From Ardenticatenaceae bacterium (GTDB lineage: Bacteria; Chloroflexota; Anaerolineae; Promineifilales; Promineifilaceae), in assembly GCA_020634415.1 (NCBI GenBank), contig JACKBT010000005.1, positions 62,001 to 126,000 on the forward strand: 64,000 nt of DNA, given 5' to 3'. Position 1 is the stretch's first letter. Each line of letters begins with the position of its first letter. A program made the position numbers and the translations under genes. Below the pieces are notes generated by a model. It saw nothing but the letters and a program-made list of their open reading frames with translations. It searched no databases and had not been told where the DNA came from. Of the stretch, positions 35,644-43,139 are shown one piece after another.

Positions 35644-35711
35644 GGTGTATTGGTTTAGTGGTATAATGGTGTATTTTCGTTGCAACCACTATACCAATAC
35701 ACCAATACACT
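35644..35711. repeat. Micro-repeat palindrome (GGTGTATT/GGTATAAT type)
   Basis: Left arm GTGTATTGGT...TAGTGGTATAATGG faces AACCACTATACCAATACACCAATACAC. Built from 8-nt units, between the FAD oxidoreductase and SDR genes. Confidence 0.8.
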
Positions 35712-36477
35712 AAAAGCTCAATCGTCGAAACATAAATGACGGAATGTGCCGAATAATTAGCCCGACCAGGCCCCAACGGGCGGGAATGTATACCGTTTGT
35801 TTTTTCTTTTGGATGGATTGGTAAACACGCTCGGCGGCTTCTTGGGGGGGGATGACCCAGAAGGTTTTGGGCGCGTTTTCCAGCAGCACCGTATCTACAA
35901 AGCCGAATTTGATGGTGGTGACGGACACGCCGTGCCGGGTGAGGCGATTGCGTAGGGCTTCGAGATAGGTGGCGAGGGCGGCCTTGCTGCTGTTGTAGAC
36001 GGGGCTGCCCACGCGCCCCCGGTCGCCGGCGATGGAGCCGATGCCGACGATGTGGCCGGACCCGGCCCGCTCAAAGCGCAGGGCGGCCTGGTTGAGCCAG
36101 GCAATTGCGCCCAGGGTATTGACGTTGATCATGGCCTGGTCTTTCTCGAAGTTGTATTCGTTGAGGGCAACAGGAGGTTGTACGCCAGCGACGTAGACGA
36201 TTAAATCGAGGCCGCCTAAGTCGTGGACGATGGTTTGGAAGAGGGCGGGGATGGTATCGTAGTCGGTGACGTTGTGGGTGTAGGGGAGAACACGGCCGTT
36301 ATCCACAGCTACATTCACCTGCTCGCATAACTCTTGTAATTTCGCCTCGCGCCGCGCCAGGGCGGCGACGTGATAACCTTGTTTGGCTAGATGGCGCACC
36401 AGGGCCGCGCCGATGCCCGATGAGGCTCCGACGATGATTGCGCGTTTTTGGGGTTCTAACGGCCGTTCTACATTCAT
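35710..36477 (-). CDS. Short-chain dehydrogenase/reductase, DprE2-like
   Basis: 255 residues. The classical SDR fold has the 'GASSGIGAAL' cofactor loop, 'YVAGVQ' where NNAG is usual, 'VGIGSIAGDRG' with the catalytic Ser, and 'YNSSKAAL' with the catalytic Tyr-Lys. The C-terminus ends with a hydrophobic/basic tail ('LIIRHIPSFMFRR'), suggesting membrane association as in DprE2. I start at 36477, where the ATG shares bases with the stop of the enoyl-CoA hydratase gene (TAATG) and follows GGGGAAG. The neighbouring DprE1-like gene suggests a two-step keto-sugar epimerisation. General keto-reductase function is certain, the substrate is not. Confidence 0.88.
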   Translation of the reverse strand: MNVERPLEPQKRAIIVGASSGIGAALVRHLAKQGYHVAALARREAKLQELCEQVNVAVDNGRVLPYTHNVTDYDTIPALFQTIVHDLGGLDLIVYVAGVQPPVALNEYNFEKDQAMINVNTLGAIAWLNQAALRFERAGSGHIVGIGSIAGDRGRVGSPVYNSSKAALATYLEALRNRLTRHGVSVTTIKFGFVDTVLLENAPKTFWVIPPQEAAERVYQSIQKKKQTVYIPARWGLVGLIIRHIPSFMFRRLSF

Positions 36478-37250
36478 TACTTCCCCTTCCATTCCGGTTT
36501 GCGTTTGTTAATGAAGGCATCCATGCCCTCTTTTTTGTCTTCGGTGGAGAAGAGCATGTAGAAGAGGCGGCGTTCGTGGGCTACGCCGGTTTGCAGGCTG
36601 GTCTCGAAGGCCATGTTGACGGCTTCTTTGCCCAGGCGCACAGCCACAGGGGCGCGGTCGGCTATTTCGGCGGCGAGTTTGATGGCTTCTTGCAAGTAGA
36701 GTTCGACGGGGACGATGCGGTTGATGAGGCCGTAGTGGAGGGCTTCGTTGGCAGTGAGGAAACGGCCGTTCAACACAATCTCCATCGCCAGTGCCTTGCC
36801 CACCGCACGGGTCATGCGCTGCGTGCCACCTGCGCCAGGAATCACGCCAATGTTGATTTCTGGCTGGCCGAATTGGGCCGTTTCGCTGGCAACGATCATG
36901 TCGCACAGCATCGCCAGTTCACAGCCGCCGCCGAGGGCGTAGCCTGAAACGGCCGCTATCACCGGTTTGCTCACTTTTTGCAGCCGATCCCACTGGTCAA
37001 TCATGGGACTGTCCAGTTGGGAGACGGGCGTGGCATCGGCCATTTGCTTGATGTCGGCCCCGGCGGCGAAGGCGCGGTCATTGCCCGTGATGACGATGCA
37101 GCCAATATTGGGGTCATCGTCGAAGGCTTCGAGGGCATCCATGAGCCTAATCATTAAGTCGCTGTTGAGGGCGTTGAGGGCTTGAGGGCGGTTGAGTTGG
37201 GCAATGCCCACGCGCCCTTCGGTTCGTGTGAGAATGTATTGTTCGGACAT
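36477..37250 (-). CDS. Enoyl-CoA hydratase/isomerase family protein
   Basis: 257 residues, crotonase fold. Oxyanion-hole segments 'FAAGADIKQM' and 'SGYALGGGCELAML' are present, as is the catalytic Glu in 'PEINIGVIPGAGGTQRM'. The second Glu position lies in 'CELAM'. These features match a genuine 2-enoyl-CoA hydratase (short-chain, beta-oxidation or related). Start set at 37250: the in-frame ATG at 37268 lies within an ATGACGTCATTA palindrome. It overlaps the SDR gene by one base, so the two are translated together. Confidence 0.93.
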   Translation of the reverse strand: MSEQYILTRTEGRVGIAQLNRPQALNALNSDLMIRLMDALEAFDDDPNIGCIVITGNDRAFAAGADIKQMADATPVSQLDSPMIDQWDRLQKVSKPVIAAVSGYALGGGCELAMLCDMIVASETAQFGQPEINIGVIPGAGGTQRMTRAVGKALAMEIVLNGRFLTANEALHYGLINRIVPVELYLQEAIKLAAEIADRAPVAVRLGKEAVNMAFETSLQTGVAHERRLFYMLFSTEDKKEGMDAFINKRKPEWKGK

Positions 37251-37262
37251 GGTTTCTAATGA

Positions 37263-37400
37263 CGTCATTACGTCATTGGTCTTTAACTAATTGATCGGGT
37301 AATAACTGTAGAGCGATTTTGTAAATCGCTCGGACGATTTACAAAATCGTCCCACACCCATTACCCGATTTATTTCTTAAACTGCAATGATGTAATGACG
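37263..37400. repeat. Outer palindrome carrying element copy 2 in its loop
   Basis: CGTCATTACGTCATTG (37263-37278) and CAATGATGTAATGACG (37385-37400) pair at 15 of 16 positions, with the 106-bp element exactly between them. The arms are of the ACGTAATT/ACGTCATT micro-repeat class. Confidence 0.75.
37279..37384. repeat. 106-bp structured dispersed element, copy 2
   Basis: Two differences from 17300-17405; same two internal hairpins and outer stem. The junctions in both copies are TTG on the left and CAA on the right, although the surrounding sequences are unrelated. Confidence 0.85.
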
Positions 37401-37408
37401 CTCTATGG

Positions 37409-38275
37409 CTAAAATGTTAAATCTAATAGAGTACGGCCGTTTGGTTCGGCCAAATAATCGCGTAAAGTTTCGACGGTCAGGGGGAGCGTGGGTAACTTTT
37501 GTTCCCGCTTTTTCTGCACCAGGTAGGTCATGGCTTCGGCTTCATCGAACTCTTCCTCCAAGCAGAGGGTGACGGCACTATAGGTGAGTAAACCTTGCTG
37601 GGTTGCGTCCATTTGGGCCAGGGTATCGGCCAGGAAGTGCTGGACGAGGTAGAAGCAGGATTGGGCGATGACCCAGCCGGGGTCTTCGCCGAAGGGCCAG
37701 GGGGATGATTCGCCCCAGGCTTTGGCGGGGGGGAGGATCATGAAGTGGGAGTTGGTGGCCGTTGGCACTAAAACAGGCTGCAAGAGCGGATATACAACCG
37801 TCGGCACAATCACCATATCGGGAAGGCCATTACCACACAGCTTTTGCAGATAGGCGGGCAGTTTGCTGTTTTGGAAGATGCCCACCAGATCGTCGTAGGC
37901 TGTTTGCCAGGGTTCACTTTCTGTTTGCAAGAATTGGCCGAGATTGGTTTTCTGGTAGAAATCGGCCAGAGTGCCAACCCATGCGCCATCGGCTAAGGTG
38001 GCGGGCAGGGCTTCTTGCGGGGCAAAATCAGGCCAGGTGCAGCGAAGGGCAGCGGTGAAGTAGTCGCTGAGGGGGATGTCGTCAGCCAGCCCTTGATTGA
38101 GCAGGGTAACGGCCGTATGCTCTGCAGTGCTTTCTACGTAGTAGGCGGTATGTTTGGAATGGGGATGAACGGCGTGGGGGGTTTGTTGTTGTTCCAGTTC
38201 GGGCCAATTGCTGGCAGCGAGAACGGCCGTTACCAGCCGCGCCCGATCATCCAAAGAAATCGTAATCTTAAACAC
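37409..38275 (-). CDS. Conserved-looking protein of unknown function
   Basis: 288 residues from a GTG that follows GAGGAGG at good spacing; it overlaps the end of the membrane-protein gene by eight bases. No family recognised. It is soluble and mixed alpha/beta. Notable segments are 'GTLADFYQKTNLGQFL', 'VPTVVYPLLQPVL' and 'YLVQHFLADTL'. The pattern recalls bacterial proteins annotated as DUF-type zinc-protease relatives, but there is no HExxH, so I claim no activity. Two ACGGCCGT motifs lie near its start and one at its end. Confidence 0.75.
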   Translation of the reverse strand: MFKITISLDDRARLVTAVLAASNWPELEQQQTPHAVHPHSKHTAYYVESTAEHTAVTLLNQGLADDIPLSDYFTAALRCTWPDFAPQEALPATLADGAWVGTLADFYQKTNLGQFLQTESEPWQTAYDDLVGIFQNSKLPAYLQKLCGNGLPDMVIVPTVVYPLLQPVLVPTATNSHFMILPPAKAWGESSPWPFGEDPGWVIAQSCFYLVQHFLADTLAQMDATQQGLLTYSAVTLCLEEEFDEAEAMTYLVQKKREQKLPTLPLTVETLRDYLAEPNGRTLLDLTF

Positions 38276-39041
38276 GATAATCCTCCTCTTGTTTGGGCCA
38301 TAAACGCCAGATGAAGATGAGATAGGCCAGGCCAGTGGCGATGTATAAGGTGGAAAAGTTGTTGTTAGCAGCGGCCAGATTGGGGGTGAGGACGACCCAG
38401 GCGGTGAAGCTCTGGAAGGCTTGGATGAGGCTGGCACCCATGAGGCTGCCGCTGCGCAGGCGGATGATGCCGTAGAAGATGCCCCACAACAGGAAGTAGA
38501 TGAGGCCGGTGATGGCGGGGACATCGGGGGCTTCGCGGAAGAAGAGAATGGCGATGAAGCCGAAGGAGATGCCGCTGCCGAAAGCGGCCGTTAGTGGGCC
38601 GCGCCAAGCGGCCAGACTGCTAAACAGCAGACCAAAGGCCCAAATCTGAACGCAGAAGGCTTCAAATAGCAGGCGGTAGAAAAATTCGTCGAAGCCGGAA
38701 TCGTAGCCGAGGATGGAGATGGTGGCGAAGCGGATGATGATTAGGGCTACCCAGCCGAGAACGGCGAAACCGATGCTGGAAAATAACGGCCGTCCTCCCC
38801 GCATTCCCAACGGCGACAGCCCATACCAGCGCAGCCCTAAAAAGAGGCTAACCAGCCCCAGCCCCATAAAAAAGGGAACCAAAGCTGCCTGATCATTAGC
38901 GGCTGTGGCTGAAAATCCCTCGGCGGCGAAGGCAAAAAAGAAGGCTCCCACTAGCGGCACGATGAGAGCCAAAATGGTGCGGATGGCGGACAATAACACA
39001 GGTTTATCGGCCGTTGCTTTGTGCTTTTTGGGGGACATCAT
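38268..39041 (-). CDS. Polytopic membrane protein, possibly divergent CPBP family
   Basis: About 257 residues with seven to eight hydrophobic helices. 'DEFFYRLLFEAF' resembles motif 1 (E-E-x-x-x-R) of CPBP/ABI intramembrane proteases, but only one Glu is in place. The motif 2 His (F-x-x-x-H) is not seen in 'FGSGISFGFIA'. If related, it is probably not an active protease. Two or three start codons (39038, 39041, GTG 39044) stand in a row with no clear ribosome site. Translationally coupled to the unknown gene downstream. Confidence 0.7.
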   Translation of the reverse strand: MMSPKKHKATADKPVLLSAIRTILALIVPLVGAFFFAFAAEGFSATAANDQAALVPFFMGLGLVSLFLGLRWYGLSPLGMRGGRPLFSSIGFAVLGWVALIIIRFATISILGYDSGFDEFFYRLLFEAFCVQIWAFGLLFSSLAAWRGPLTAAFGSGISFGFIAILFFREAPDVPAITGLIYFLLWGIFYGIIRLRSGSLMGASLIQAFQSFTAWVVLTPNLAAANNNFSTLYIATGLAYLIFIWRLWPKQEEDYRV

Positions 39042-39056
39042 CACGTTGAGTGATTT

Positions 39057-39120
39057 TAGAGACTGGGGACTGGGGACTGGAGACTAATAATCTCCAGTCT
39101 CTAGTCCCCAGTCCCCAGTC
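39057..39120. repeat. Heptad micro-repeat palindrome (GGGGACT/GGAGACT type)
   Basis: TAGAGACTGGGGACTGGGGACTGGAGACTA is followed at once by its near-complement. It overlaps the last codon of the M42 peptidase and fills the spacer. Confidence 0.8.
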
Positions 39121-40112
39121 TAAAGGTCAATGGGTTGAGACAAAATGGCGACGAGCAAGCTGATGCAGGCTTCGACATCGCGGCTGTCTACCATTTCGCT
39201 GGGAGTGTGCAGGTGGCGGGTGGGGATGGAGATGCAGCCGGCGGCGGAGCCAGCGTTGGCAATCTGGATGGGACGGGCATCGGTGGTGCCGCCGACGAGG
39301 ACTTCGAGTTGGTAGGGGATGTTGGCTTCTTCGGCTCGCTGTTTCATTAAGCGTACTAAACCAGCGTGGGCGATCATGCCGCCGTCTTTGACTTTGATGG
39401 CGGCACCTTTGCCGAGGCTGACATCCATTGGGTAGGCTTCGGGGGTGTCGCCTGTGCCGGTGACATCCAGGGCAATGCCCACATCGGGGCTGAGGCCATT
39501 GGCGGCGGCTTCGGCCCCGCGTGTGCCCACTTCTTCTTGGACGCTGAAGACGAAATATATGTCGTGGGGGGTGTCGGTTAGCTGTTTGAGGGCTTCGATG
39601 GCGACGACGCAGCCGATGCGATCATCGAGGCTTTTGGCGACGATGGTGTTGCCCTGGGCTAGAAACGGCCGTATAAACCCCGCGGCATCCCCCACCGCTA
39701 CCGGACAATCCTCGCGGCTGGTAGCGCCTACATCAATGTAATGTTTTTCCAGGCCATGAATCTTGGTGCGGTCGGTGAGGCGGTCGCTGGCGACGACACC
39801 GATGGTGCCATTGGCGAAGAGAACGCGGCCGCCTTGCAGCGTATGGGGGCGCACGCCGCCAATGTTGGTGAAGCGCACAAAGCCTTCTTCGGTGATGTGT
39901 GTGACCATGACACCAATTTCGTCCATGTGGGCGGCGATCATCACTTTGAGGCCGCTGCCATCACCCTTTTTGCGGGCAATGAGGTTGCCCATTGCATCGG
40001 TCCAGATTTCGTCGGCGTGGGCTTCAATTTCGGGGCGAATGAGTTCTCGCATCTGGTCTTCAAAGCCTGATGGGCCATAAGCTTCTACTAATTTTTTGAT
40101 TAGGTCGTTCAT
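39120..40112 (-). CDS. M42-family metallopeptidase (paralogue 1)
   Basis: 330 residues. M42 (deblocking aminopeptidase/endoglucanase-like) dinuclear metal site residues are present: 'IAAHMDEIGVMV' (His-Asp), 'DDRIGC', 'VQEEVGTRGA' with catalytic Glu, 'DVTGTGDTP', and the final His in 'PTRHLHTPSEMV'. The PDZ-like insertion domain lies between about 70 and 165. Such enzymes form 12-subunit tetrahedra that trim peptides released by the proteasome or other proteases. It is the last of three tandem paralogues, each separated by a micro-repeat palindrome of about 40 bases. Confidence 0.95.
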   Translation of the reverse strand: MNDLIKKLVEAYGPSGFEDQMRELIRPEIEAHADEIWTDAMGNLIARKKGDGSGLKVMIAAHMDEIGVMVTHITEEGFVRFTNIGGVRPHTLQGGRVLFANGTIGVVASDRLTDRTKIHGLEKHYIDVGATSREDCPVAVGDAAGFIRPFLAQGNTIVAKSLDDRIGCVVAIEALKQLTDTPHDIYFVFSVQEEVGTRGAEAAANGLSPDVGIALDVTGTGDTPEAYPMDVSLGKGAAIKVKDGGMIAHAGLVRLMKQRAEEANIPYQLEVLVGGTTDARPIQIANAGSAAGCISIPTRHLHTPSEMVDSRDVEACISLLVAILSQPIDL

Positions 40113-40122
40113 ATTGTTATGA

Positions 40123-40153
40123 GCGTAATTACGTAATTACGTAATTACGTAAA
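40123..40153. repeat. Octad palindrome (ACGTAATT)n
   Basis: Three and a half tandem copies of ACGTAATT in the 43-base spacer between two M42 genes. Confidence 0.85.
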
Positions 40154-40155
40154 TA

Positions 40156-41187
40156 TTATTGGCGGTGTACTATCTCTTTGGTGAGGCCACGCAGGGTGGC
40201 TTCGGCCAGTTTGACGACGTGGGCGTAGTCTTCCAGGTTGATCATCATGCAGGGGGTGTGGGCATAGCGGCCGGGGACGGCAATGGTGGCAGCGGAGACA
40301 CCGGCGTGGATGCGTTGGATGGCGGCGGTGTTGGTGCCGCCGCCGCCGGGCTGGCGAATTTGGTAGGGGATGTTGTGGGCAACGGCCGTCTTGGTGATGT
40401 GGGCGACGAGGCGTGGGTCTTGGATGGTGCCGCGATCCATGACGTAAATGGATGGGCCTTTGCCGAGGGCGACGTTGGGGCTGATGTCGTCTTTGGTGGG
40501 CAGATCGTAAGCGGGGGTGCATTCTAGCACCAGGGCCACATCGGGTTTAAGGCGATAGGCGGCAACTTGTGCTCCGCGCAGGCCGACTTCTTCTTGCACG
40601 GTGAAGGCGGCGTACAGGTCGAAGGGGTAGGGATCGGCTCGCAGGAGTTCAATGAGGGCGGCGCATCCAGCGCGATTGTCGAAGGCTTTGCCAACGGCCG
40701 TTCCTCCCAACTCCTCATACTTGGTGACAAAAGCAGCCCGGTCGCCCACTTTTACTTTGCTGCTGAGGGCTTTTTTAGCACCGACATCAATGCGCATGGC
40801 ATCAATCTTCACCACACGATCCCGTTCTGCCTGGTTGAGCAGATGGACGGGCTTGGCCCCGATAACGCCTGTGATCTTTTTGGGGCCGATTTGTACGACT
40901 TTGGCGAGTAAGGCGCGATCATCAAAACCGCCAATGGGGCTGAATTTGATGGCTCCGTCTGAGCCAACTTCTGTTACCATCAAGCCTACTTCGTCCATGT
41001 GAGCATCAACCATCACGCGCAAATCGGAAACGCCGGTGCCTTTTTTGAGGGCGATGAGGTTGCCCATTGCGTCTACTTCCCAACTGTCAACATGGTCGGC
41101 AATCAGGTCACGGATGAGAATACGAACTTCTTTTTCTTCGCCTGATACGCCGACGGCTTCGGTTAATACTTTCAGTAATTCGTTCAT
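40156..41187 (-). CDS. M42-family metallopeptidase (paralogue 2)
   Basis: 343 residues, with the same catalytic layout as its neighbours: 'VDAHMDEVGLMV', 'DNRAGC', 'VQEEVGLRGAQ', 'LECTPAYD' and 'PGRYAHTPCMM'. The metal-ligand positions are intact, so it should be active. It differs from paralogue 1 mainly in the insertion domain and the substrate-pocket segment ('PGGGGTNTAAIQRI'). Start ATG at 41187. Confidence 0.95.
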   Translation of the reverse strand: MNELLKVLTEAVGVSGEEKEVRILIRDLIADHVDSWEVDAMGNLIALKKGTGVSDLRVMVDAHMDEVGLMVTEVGSDGAIKFSPIGGFDDRALLAKVVQIGPKKITGVIGAKPVHLLNQAERDRVVKIDAMRIDVGAKKALSSKVKVGDRAAFVTKYEELGGTAVGKAFDNRAGCAALIELLRADPYPFDLYAAFTVQEEVGLRGAQVAAYRLKPDVALVLECTPAYDLPTKDDISPNVALGKGPSIYVMDRGTIQDPRLVAHITKTAVAHNIPYQIRQPGGGGTNTAAIQRIHAGVSAATIAVPGRYAHTPCMMINLEDYAHVVKLAEATLRGLTKEIVHRQ

Positions 41188-41203
41188 AAGTGATTGTTCA
41201 CTC

Positions 41204-41236
41204 AGTAATTACGTCATGACGTAATTACGTAATTAT
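41204..41236. repeat. Octad palindrome (ACGTAATT/ACGTCATG)
   Basis: GTAATTACGTCATGACGTAATTACGTAATTA between paralogues 2 and 3; same class as at 40123. Confidence 0.8.
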
Positions 41237-42309
41237 TTTTCCATCATCCCTTGCACCAAATTGGGTAAGAATTGATCGTCTAAGCGGGTAACAAATTCGG
41301 CCATTAAACGGCCGCATCGTTCTACATCGGCCATGTCTACAACCTCGACGACGGTGTGCATGTTGCGCAGGGGCAGGCCGATGATGCCAGTGGGGATGCC
41401 GGCGCGGGCGACTTGCAGGGCCATGCCATCTGTGCCGCTGCCGCGATTGTGGGTTTCGATGTGGACTTTCATTTCGATGGCTTGGGCGGTGTCTTGCAAG
41501 GCTCTTAACATGCCGGGGTGTACGTTGGGGCCTAGGTCGAGAGCGGGGCCTTCGCCTAGTTCGAGGAGTTGATCGCCAGACACGCCGGGTGCTTTGGCGA
41601 AGGTGACATCAATGGCGAGGGCGGCATCGGGGTTGTAGGCGTGGGCGGTGGTGGCGGCGCCAAGCAGCCGGGTTTCTTCTTGGGAGGTGGCGATGGCGAG
41701 GACATCCCAGGTGTGGGAACGGCCGTTTAGCTGTTCCAGGCACAGGGTGAGGGCGGCTACAGAGGAGCGATTGTCCAGGGCTTTGCCGGTGACGCGCTTG
41801 TTTTGTAATTGGCGCAGTGGTTGGCGGAAGGTAACGTAGTCGCCAATGGATACGAGTTCTTTTAACTCTTCATAGGGCAGGCCGACGTCGGCTACGATGT
41901 CTTCGTAGTTGTAGGGTTTGCCTTGCCGTTCGGCCGTTTGCATGAAGGAGGGTGGCCCGCCTAAAACGCCGGTCAGGGTGCGGCGGCCATGTACCTCGAC
42001 TACTTGGCCGTGAACGTGGCGAATATCTATGCCGCCTAGGGCGGTAAGCCGTAAGAAGCCAGAGCCAAATCTTTCTTCGATTTTGCTGACTAAGAGGCCG
42101 ATTTCGTCTATGTGGGCGGCGATGAGCAGGCGTGGGCGGGGTTCGGCTCCTTGGCCTTTTTTGATGGCGATGACACTGCCAACTCTATCGGTGGTGATGC
42201 TGTCTACGTAGGGTTCCCATAGTTCTTGCACAATGGCGGCGGCTGGCTGTTCGAAGCCAGAGGGGCCAGGTGTTTCGGTTAATGTTTGTAGAAGTTTGAA
42301 TGTGTCCAT
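41233..42309 (-). CDS. M42-family metallopeptidase (paralogue 3)
   Basis: 358 residues. Motifs are 'IAAHIDEIGLLV', 'DNRSSV', 'TSQEETRLLGA' with the catalytic Glu pair, 'DVTFAKAPG', and 'PLRNMHTVVEVV' with the last metal-ligand His. This is the most diverged of the three (S-Q-E-E in place of V-Q-E-E). First in the cluster; the PT-rich exported protein lies 9 bases upstream on the same strand. The three-gene tandem implies functional split by peptide specificity. Confidence 0.95.
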   Translation of the reverse strand: MDTFKLLQTLTETPGPSGFEQPAAAIVQELWEPYVDSITTDRVGSVIAIKKGQGAEPRPRLLIAAHIDEIGLLVSKIEERFGSGFLRLTALGGIDIRHVHGQVVEVHGRRTLTGVLGGPPSFMQTAERQGKPYNYEDIVADVGLPYEELKELVSIGDYVTFRQPLRQLQNKRVTGKALDNRSSVAALTLCLEQLNGRSHTWDVLAIATSQEETRLLGAATTAHAYNPDAALAIDVTFAKAPGVSGDQLLELGEGPALDLGPNVHPGMLRALQDTAQAIEMKVHIETHNRGSGTDGMALQVARAGIPTGIIGLPLRNMHTVVEVVDMADVERCGRLMAEFVTRLDDQFLPNLVQGMMEK

Positions 42310-42318
42310 AAGTTCCTC

Positions 42319-42936
42319 TTAGCCATCTGAGCCACTTTCGGTGGCTGTGGGCATGGGGGTATCGGTGGGGGTTTCTGGGGTGTTGGTGGCGGTGGGGGGG
42401 GCGGGTGTATCGGTGGCGGTGGGGGTTTCTGGGGTGTTGGTGGGGGGGACGGGAGTGTCGGTTGGTGGAACGGCCGTATCGGTGGGTTTGACGGGGGTGG
42501 GTGTTTCGCTGGGGGTGGGGGTGGGGGTGGCGGTGTTGGTGGGCAGGGCCGTGCCGGTGGCTGTTTCGGTAGCGGTGGCTGTTGCGGTGGGTGTGGTGGT
42601 GGCGGTGCTGGTGGCGGTTGCCGTTGGTGTAGCTGTTGGTGGCAGGGTAGGCAGCGGTGTAAGGGTTTCGAATTGTAAAGGTGTGGGTGGTAAGGTGGCG
42701 GTGGGTGCGCCAGGTGTTTTGGTGGGAACGGCCGTTGGTTCCTCCGGTTCTACGTCCGCCGTAGGCGTGGCTGTGGGGGTATCGGTGATAACCGGAGGTG
42801 GTAAAGTGGGTGGTATATCCGGGCCGGCTGCCCTGTCATCGGCCACAGATAAGGCAAAAAATCCGGCACAATAACAAGGAAGTGTCAAAAGAATAATGCC
42901 TATAAGGATGGCATACGTACGACGGCGCGAATCCAT
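42319..42936 (-). CDS. Membrane-anchored Thr/Pro-rich low-complexity protein
   Basis: 205 residues. A hydrophobic N-terminal helix with Cys residues (about 8-30, 'AILIGIILLTLPCYCAGFFAL') could be an uncleaved anchor or a lipoprotein signal. After it, almost the whole chain is Thr/Pro/Ala repeats ('PTATPTATAT', 'ETPTPVKPTDT'), the linker style very common in Chloroflexota surface proteins. No globular domain is visible. The base composition on the coding strand is skewed by the repeats. Probably a wall-spanning spacer; function unknown. Confidence 0.7.
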   Translation of the reverse strand: MDSRRRTYAILIGIILLTLPCYCAGFFALSVADDRAAGPDIPPTLPPPVITDTPTATPTADVEPEEPTAVPTKTPGAPTATLPPTPLQFETLTPLPTLPPTATPTATATSTATTTPTATATATETATGTALPTNTATPTPTPSETPTPVKPTDTAVPPTDTPVPPTNTPETPTATDTPAPPTATNTPETPTDTPMPTATESGSDG

Positions 42937-43042
42937 GCGGTGGTTCTCTAGGGTATGTGATATAACGTCTGGGCTGCATTTTTACTGAACCAAACGTCCC
43001 CGAATCATAAATGACATCCGCTTAAATGACAAATGATTCTAC

Positions 43043-43071
43043 TTGACAATTGGGGATGATTGGCTATTAAT
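43043..43071 (+). promoter_or_regulatory. Sigma-70-type promoter before gene at 43140
   Basis: TTGACA at 43043-43048, 17 bases, then ATTAAT (43066-43071; TATTAA in the adjacent register with 16). A perfect -35 with a fair -10, about 70 bases before the ATG in the divergent spacer 42937-43139. Confidence 0.7.
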
Positions 43072-43139
43072 TAGAGGAAAAGGTGTTTATCCTCAATTAC
43101 TAATTCCCCAAGACTATATTTTAACTAAGGAATCGCAAC

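Noticed and set aside
36508..36906. His/Arg-rich frame opposite or alongside enoyl-CoA hydratase
   Set aside because: Out-of-frame shadow of a high-GC gene.
38276..38524. Upstream extension of the unknown gene at 37409
   Set aside because: Ser/Pro-rich low-complexity frame within the membrane-protein gene; the GTG with GGAGG at 38275 is better.
38268..39041. Active CPBP intramembrane protease
   Set aside because: The second Glu of motif 1 and the motif 2 His are not seen.
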